Part shown: piece after piece, positions 32,304-35,788 of the stretch
How positions within the stretch are numbered: position 1 is the stretch's first letter
How the letters are laid out: each line of letters starts with the position of its first letter
DNA from: Bacillota bacterium
GTDB taxonomy: Bacteria; Bacillota; Clostridia; Christensenellales; Aristaeellaceae
Reading direction: 5' to 3'
DNA: 35,788 nt
NCBI GenBank assembly: GCA_023416585.1
Contig: JAEZHM010000003.1
Span: forward strand, 1 to 35,788
The notes under the pieces: model-generated
What the model was told of the DNA's origin: nothing
Databases searched by the model: none
Seen by the model: only the letters and a program-made list of their open reading frames with translations
Program-made: the position numbers and the translations under genes

Positions 32304-33358
32304 CATTGCCTGATGATTGAAACCAATTCCCTCACCACAACGGCCATCTCCTCCGGCGTGCCGATGGAGACGCGCAGGTACGGCGCAATGCGCGGCTTGT
32401 CAAAGTGGCGCACCAGAATGCCCCTCTCCTTCAGCCTTGCCTGCACCCATGCAGCGCTTATGTCATCCGCCTTCACAAAAAGGAAATTCGTATGGCTTTG
32501 CAATACGGGGATGTCCGCCTTCAAAAGTGCGTCCCGTGTCAAGTCACGGGTCAAAGACACTTGCTTGTTGACTTTCTCATAATATGGCTCATCTTCCATG
32601 GCCGCCGTGGCTGCAGCCTGAGCCAACCGGTCGAGGGAATAACTGTTGAAGCAGTCCTTTACCCTGTTCAGCCCGTCAATCAAAGCGGGGTGGCCCATGG
32701 CATAGCCCACCCGTAGACCCGCCAATGCGTGGGACTTGGACAGGGTGCGCACGATGAGCACGTTGTCAAAGCGGTTTAGCAGAGAAACGGCGTTCTCCGG
32801 CGAGAAGGCCTCGTAGGCTTCATCGATCAAAAAGACCTGACCGCAGCTTTGAAGATATTCGGCCATCACGGTCAGCGTTTCCAAAGGAAGAGATATGCCG
32901 GTAGGCGCATTGGGGTTTGCCAGTACCACGGATGCGTCCTGCAAAAGCCCCTGCACATCCACCGAAAAATCGTCCTTGAGCGGAACCGTTTCATAAACTG
33001 CACCAAAGAGTCTGGCATAAACAGGGTAAAAGGAGTAGGAGATGTCCGGCGCCAGCAGCCGCTTGCCCGCAAAAAAGGCAGCAAAGGCAAATGCCAGTAC
33101 CTCGTCCGACCCGTTCCCCGCAAACACTTGCTCAGGCCTAATGCCATTTACCTTTGCCGCAGCCTGGCAAAAGGCCGTGCTGTCCATATCCGGATACAGC
33201 CGCAAAGCCTGCGCAGCCTCTCGCATGGCTGCCTCCACCTTTGGACTGGGGGGATAAGGGTTTTCGTTGGTGTTCAGTTTGATGTATTTTTTATCCTTGG
33301 GCTGTTCCCCCGCCTGATAGGGTGTCAGGCTTTGAGCCAGAGAGCTTAAGTAAGCCAT
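32300..33358 (-). CDS. hisC: Histidinol-phosphate aminotransferase
   Basis: The 352-residue class II PLP aminotransferase fits HisC: LNTNENPYPPSP near the start, GNGSDEVL, ANPNAPTG, DEAYEAF, and the Schiff-base lysine in RTLSKSHALAGLRVGY. It converts imidazole-acetol phosphate to histidinol phosphate. No other his gene is nearby; a role with aromatic or other amino acids is possible. The ATG at 33358 follows GGAGGT at 7-nt spacing. A promoter at 33495-33523 leaves about 130 nt of leader holding three hairpins. Confidence 0.92.
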   Translation of the reverse strand: MAYLSSLAQSLTPYQAGEQPKDKKYIKLNTNENPYPPSPKVEAAMREAAQALRLYPDMDSTAFCQAAAKVNGIRPEQVFAGNGSDEVLAFAFAAFFAGKRLLAPDISYSFYPVYARLFGAVYETVPLKDDFSVDVQGLLQDASVVLANPNAPTGISLPLETLTVMAEYLQSCGQVFLIDEAYEAFSPENAVSLLNRFDNVLIVRTLSKSHALAGLRVGYAMGHPALIDGLNRVKDCFNSYSLDRLAQAAATAAMEDEPYYEKVNKQVSLTRDLTRDALLKADIPVLQSHTNFLFVKADDISAAWVQARLKERGILVRHFDKPRIAPYLRVSIGTPEEMAVVVRELVSIIRQC

Positions 33359-33381
33359 GGGAAAAACCTCCATTTTCTCCG

Positions 33382-33463
33382 CACCGTTAAGCGCTTCGCC
33401 AAGACGGTGTTCCGTTCTGAAATAGCGAGCCATTTCAGAACTTCAGGTTCGGGATTTCATCCC
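33382..33463 (-). promoter_or_regulatory. Leader of hisC with three consecutive hairpins
   Basis: CACCGT/ACGGTG (33382-33409), a perfect GTTCTGAAAT/ATTTCAGAAC stem (33414-33423 with 33432-33441) and GGGAT/ATCCC (33451-33463) lie between the promoter and the gene. No T-run follows any of them, and I recognise no T-box or histidine-rich leader peptide. It may be an unclassified structured leader. Confidence 0.4.
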
Positions 33464-33494
33464 TCCCCCTTAAATACCAACCTTTGGTGGTAAC

Positions 33495-33523
33495 ACTATA
33501 TCATTGGCAGTCTGCATTGTAAA
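33495..33523 (-). promoter_or_regulatory. Sigma-A promoter of hisC
   Basis: On the minus strand TTTACA (33523-33518) and TATAGT (33500-33495) are 17 bp apart. Confidence 0.7.
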
Positions 33524-33587
33524 CCTACTTTTCCCCAAAATATCTCTTTTCGCCTTCGATTGCCTCCATTTTTCAGCCAATTTGGGG

Positions 33588-33617
33588 CTGGCAGAAGGCT
33601 CGAAAAAGAGGTATAAT
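33588..33617 (+). promoter_or_regulatory. Sigma-A promoter of the HAD-hprK operon
   Basis: A perfect TATAAT (33612-33617) is preceded by CTGGCA (33588-33593) at 18 bp. The ribosome binding site CGGAGGG begins 14 bp downstream of the -10 box. Confidence 0.6.
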
Positions 33618-33643
33618 AAGGCGATCAGAACGGAGGGTTTACA

Positions 33644-34456
33644 CTGCATATCCGCACGATTGTGACCGATTTGGATGACTCGCTGCTGAATGAGGAAAGG
33701 CAGATTAGCCCTTACTCCCTTTCAGTGCTTCGCAAGGCAATGGCAATGGGAATCCGTGTGGTGCTGGCCAGCGGCCGGGCCGGGGCCAGCATGCGCTCAT
33801 ACGTAGACGAGGTAGGCTCCCCCGCTCCATACATCGCATGCAACGGAGGAGAAATCATCGATCCCAGGGATCACCGGCTGCTGGATGGTTTGATGTTTTC
33901 AACGGAGCAGGCCAAGGCATGCGCCAGGTTCGCCGAGGAGAACCACTTTTATGTTCATTCCTATGACGGCGATACTTTCTATTATGCCGGCGAAGAAGCC
34001 TATGGCAAAGAGTACAGCTATTCCTCCAACTTAAAGGGAGTGCGTGTAAGCCGGCTGTCGGATTTTATTACGAGCCCCACCCCCAAGCTTTTGTGCGTGG
34101 GTGAGCCGCAAGCCATATTGATGCTGCTTGATAAGGCCCGCAGCCATTTTGGAGATGCCGTATCCCTTAGCATCAGCAAGCCGAACTTTCTGGAAATGGT
34201 GCCCCCCGGCGCTACCAAAGGCGATGCGCTTCAAAAGCTGTCTGCTTATGAGCCGATCTCACCCGAGACTACCATGGCCTTTGGCGACAGCCTGAACGAT
34301 ATGACGATGCTCAAGTGGGCAAGATATGGCGTAGCCATGGAGAATGCACGTCATGAAATAAAGAGCGCTTTTACCCTTGTTTGTCCCCCCAACACACAGG
34401 ACGGCGTAGCACAGTATATAGCTCGCCATGTTCTGAAGGAGGATGCTTCCGCATGA
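33644..34456 (+). CDS. Cof-type HAD-superfamily phosphatase, probable CUG start
   Basis: The HAD phosphatase has motif I DLDDSLL, motif II ASGR, the Lys of KGDAL and motif IV FGDSLNDMTM, with a Cof-type (C2) cap. It likely dephosphorylates sugar phosphates or similar metabolites. The first standard start, GTG at 33662, would begin MTDLDD and remove the hydrophobic strand before motif I. Six codons earlier a CTG at 33644 restores HIRTIVTDLDDSLL and lies 6 nt after CGGAGGG (33631-33637). I therefore place the start at the CUG (270 residues). Its stop overlaps the hprK start as ATGA. Confidence 0.88.
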   Translation: MHIRTIVTDLDDSLLNEERQISPYSLSVLRKAMAMGIRVVLASGRAGASMRSYVDEVGSPAPYIACNGGEIIDPRDHRLLDGLMFSTEQAKACARFAEENHFYVHSYDGDTFYYAGEEAYGKEYSYSSNLKGVRVSRLSDFITSPTPKLLCVGEPQAILMLLDKARSHFGDAVSLSISKPNFLEMVPPGATKGDALQKLSAYEPISPETTMAFGDSLNDMTMLKWARYGVAMENARHEIKSAFTLVCPPNTQDGVAQYIARHVLKEDASA

Positions 34457-35379
34457 TCCAAGCCAAGGATTTTGCCGAATCACTGCAATTGAAGGAGTTA
34501 TCCCCTTCCACCAGAAAGGAATGGGATATAAGAACCACGGACCTGAACCGTCCCGGAATGCAGTTTTGCGGCTTTTACGAATATTTCGCCTATGAACGCC
34601 CTCAGGGGATCGGCAAGGTGGAAATGACCTATCTGGAATCGCTGGAGCTGGACATAAGGCGCAAGATGCTGAAGACCTATTTCAGCTACAATCTGCCCTG
34701 CGTGGTCATCTGCCGGGGCATGACGCCCCCACCCGATCTGATCGAGGAAGCGTCGATGCGTGACATCACCGTATACCAGACCGGCATGGTCACCACAAAG
34801 TTCACCTTCAGCGCCATCAACTTTTTGAACCGCCGCCTGGCTCCACGCATCACAAGGCATGGCGTTTTGGTGGATGTGTATGGCGTTGGCGTACTTTTAA
34901 CCGGTGAAAGCGGCGTGGGCAAAAGCGAGGCCGCGCTGGAACTGGTCAAGCGCGGGCACCAATTGGTGGCCGATGATGTGGTGGACATCTGCCGTGTCAG
35001 CGATGACAGGCTCACCGGAGAAGCGCCTGAAATGGTGCGCCATTTCATGGAGATTCGCGGCATCGGCATCATCGACATCAGGGCCATGTACGGCGTAGGC
35101 TCGGTAATCGTCAACAAGACCATCGATCTTGTCATGCACATGGAGCAGTGGATCGAAAACAAGGAGTATGACCGCCTGGGGCTTACGGAAGAATACATCA
35201 CCATTCTTGGTGTGAAAGTCCCCCACCAGATCATGCCGGTCCGGCCTGGCCGGAACCTGGCCATTATCATTGAGGTGGCTGCCCGGAACCTTAGTTTGAA
35301 ACGGTTAGGGTACAGCGCAGCCCATGAATTGGACCGCCGCCTCACCGATATGATCGCAAGAAATTCTGCGAATGATTAA
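34453..35379 (+). CDS. hprK: HPr kinase/phosphorylase
   Basis: The 308-residue protein phosphorylates Ser46 of the phosphocarrier HPr and reverses it, controlling carbon catabolite repression in Gram-positive bacteria. Walker A is GESGVGKS (151-158), followed by VADDVVDI and the family signature EIRGIGIIDIRAMYGVGSV. The N-terminal domain (1-125) is complete. The ATG at 34453 follows AAGGAGG and overlaps the HAD stop. A ROK kinase starts 29 bp downstream, so sensing and sugar phosphorylation are linked in one operon. Confidence 0.97.
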   Translation: MIQAKDFAESLQLKELSPSTRKEWDIRTTDLNRPGMQFCGFYEYFAYERPQGIGKVEMTYLESLELDIRRKMLKTYFSYNLPCVVICRGMTPPPDLIEEASMRDITVYQTGMVTTKFTFSAINFLNRRLAPRITRHGVLVDVYGVGVLLTGESGVGKSEAALELVKRGHQLVADDVVDICRVSDDRLTGEAPEMVRHFMEIRGIGIIDIRAMYGVGSVIVNKTIDLVMHMEQWIENKEYDRLGLTEEYITILGVKVPHQIMPVRPGRNLAIIIEVAARNLSLKRLGYSAAHELDRRLTDMIARNSAND

Positions 35380-35408
35380 TCCTTACATAACGAAAGCGGG
35401 GACGGCTT

Positions 35409-35788
35409 ATGGTGTACATCGGCATTGATCTTGGCGGCACGGGTATCTCTGTGGGGATCGTGGATGAGTCTGGGAAAATCCTTCAAAAAGGCTCCGCGCC
35501 CACACTGGCCATGCGGCCTTATCAGGAAATCGTAAAGGATATGGCGGAAGTAAGCCTTGAAACGCTCCGGCAGGCAGGCCTTACCCTGAATGATGTGCAC
35601 AGTGTGGGTATCGGCATTCCCGGCATCGCCAATGCCGATACAGGTGTGGTTGTTTTTTGTACCAACTTAAGCTGGCATGATGTGCCTCTGCGGGAGGAAT
35701 TTCAAAAGCATATCGGCAAGCCTGTTTATATTGACAACGACGCCACCGTGGCGGGCTATGCCGAAAGTGTGGCGGGCATCAGCGCGGG
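35409..35788 (+). CDS. ROK-family sugar kinase (glucokinase-like), partial
   Basis: The first 126 residues are present; the gene runs off the right edge. MVYIGIDLGGTGISVGIVD is the ATP-binding phosphate-1 motif of ROK kinases and regulators, and there is no N-terminal helix-turn-helix, so it is a kinase. GIGIPGIANADTGVV and the catalytic IDNDATVAGYAE follow. The most likely reaction is ATP-dependent phosphorylation of glucose. The start has a weak GGGGAC site. It follows hprK on the same strand. Confidence 0.9.
   Translation, partial: MVYIGIDLGGTGISVGIVDESGKILQKGSAPTLAMRPYQEIVKDMAEVSLETLRQAGLTLNDVHSVGIGIPGIANADTGVVVFCTNLSWHDVPLREEFQKHIGKPVYIDNDATVAGYAESVAGISA

Noticed and set aside
33442..33475. 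Short leader peptide before hisC
   Set aside because: The only small frame is about five codons, has GGAGGG touching its ATG, and holds no histidine codons.
1..35788. tRNA, rRNA, prophage, insertion sequence or plasmid functions
   Set aside because: No tRNA-like fold with a TTCRANY arm, rRNA segment, transposase, integrase or replication gene was seen.

Overview
The window looks like the chromosome of an anaerobic, spore-forming, moderately GC-rich Bacillota of class Clostridia. The strongest evidence is a six-cysteine SCIFF ranthipeptide with its radical-SAM maturase, a near-universal clostridial marker. Also consistent are spoIVA, HPr kinase/phosphorylase, a T-box-controlled ileS, a TIGR04086-type membrane protein beside yajC, and strong AGGAGG ribosome binding sites throughout. 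There is no integrase, transposase, rRNA, tRNA or CRISPR array. This is mostly core chromosome with a few accessory islands.

Layout. 1-2311 (minus): tig, clpP, clpX (cut by the left edge), the usual protein-folding and proteolysis block. 2361-4260: a secreted phosphodiester-glycosidase-domain protein divergent from a three-LysM protein with a SigK-like promoter. 4245-7612 (minus): an MFS transporter behind a perfect 10-bp inverted repeat, and a translationally coupled pair of a small PD-(D/E)XK nuclease-like protein and an SNF2-family ATPase. 7733-11942: envelope genes (L,D-transpeptidase with FlgD-like Ig repeats, an LCP-family ligase) and a cation diffusion facilitator. 12095-16037: T-box leader, ileS, a long GC-rich inverted repeat and 3.6 copies of a 94-bp two-hairpin tandem repeat.

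16087-21498: an rRNA-methyltransferase-like protein overlapping an RluA-type pseudouridine synthase, then tgt, yajC, the TIGR04086 protein, scfA and scfB. Here RNA modification, Sec-associated functions and ranthipeptide synthesis share one strand. 21601-27176: membrane-anchored HtrA, an MFS permease with its ArsR-type regulator, and spoIVA, whose normal stop appears to be lost so that the frame reads through its own terminator hairpin. 27320-29824: a secreted metallo-beta-lactamase/lamin-tail protein divergent from a 2,4-diaminopentanoate-dehydrogenase-like enzyme.

29869-31782 (minus): an encapsulin iron-storage nanocompartment, with the shell gene behind an encapsulated ferritin bearing a C-terminal targeting peptide and a nitroreductase upstream of both. 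31851-33358: tadA and hisC, convergent with overlapping stop codons. 33588-35788: a HAD/Cof phosphatase that probably starts at CUG, hprK, and the start of a ROK sugar kinase, a likely carbon-metabolism operon.

The features most worth a second look are the SpoIVA stop loss, the atypical SCIFF precursor, the 94-bp hairpin repeats, the terminator that contains a ribosome binding site before the TIGR04086 gene, the encapsulin-nitroreductase cluster and the nuclease/SNF2 pair. All calls come from reading the sequence; no database search was run.
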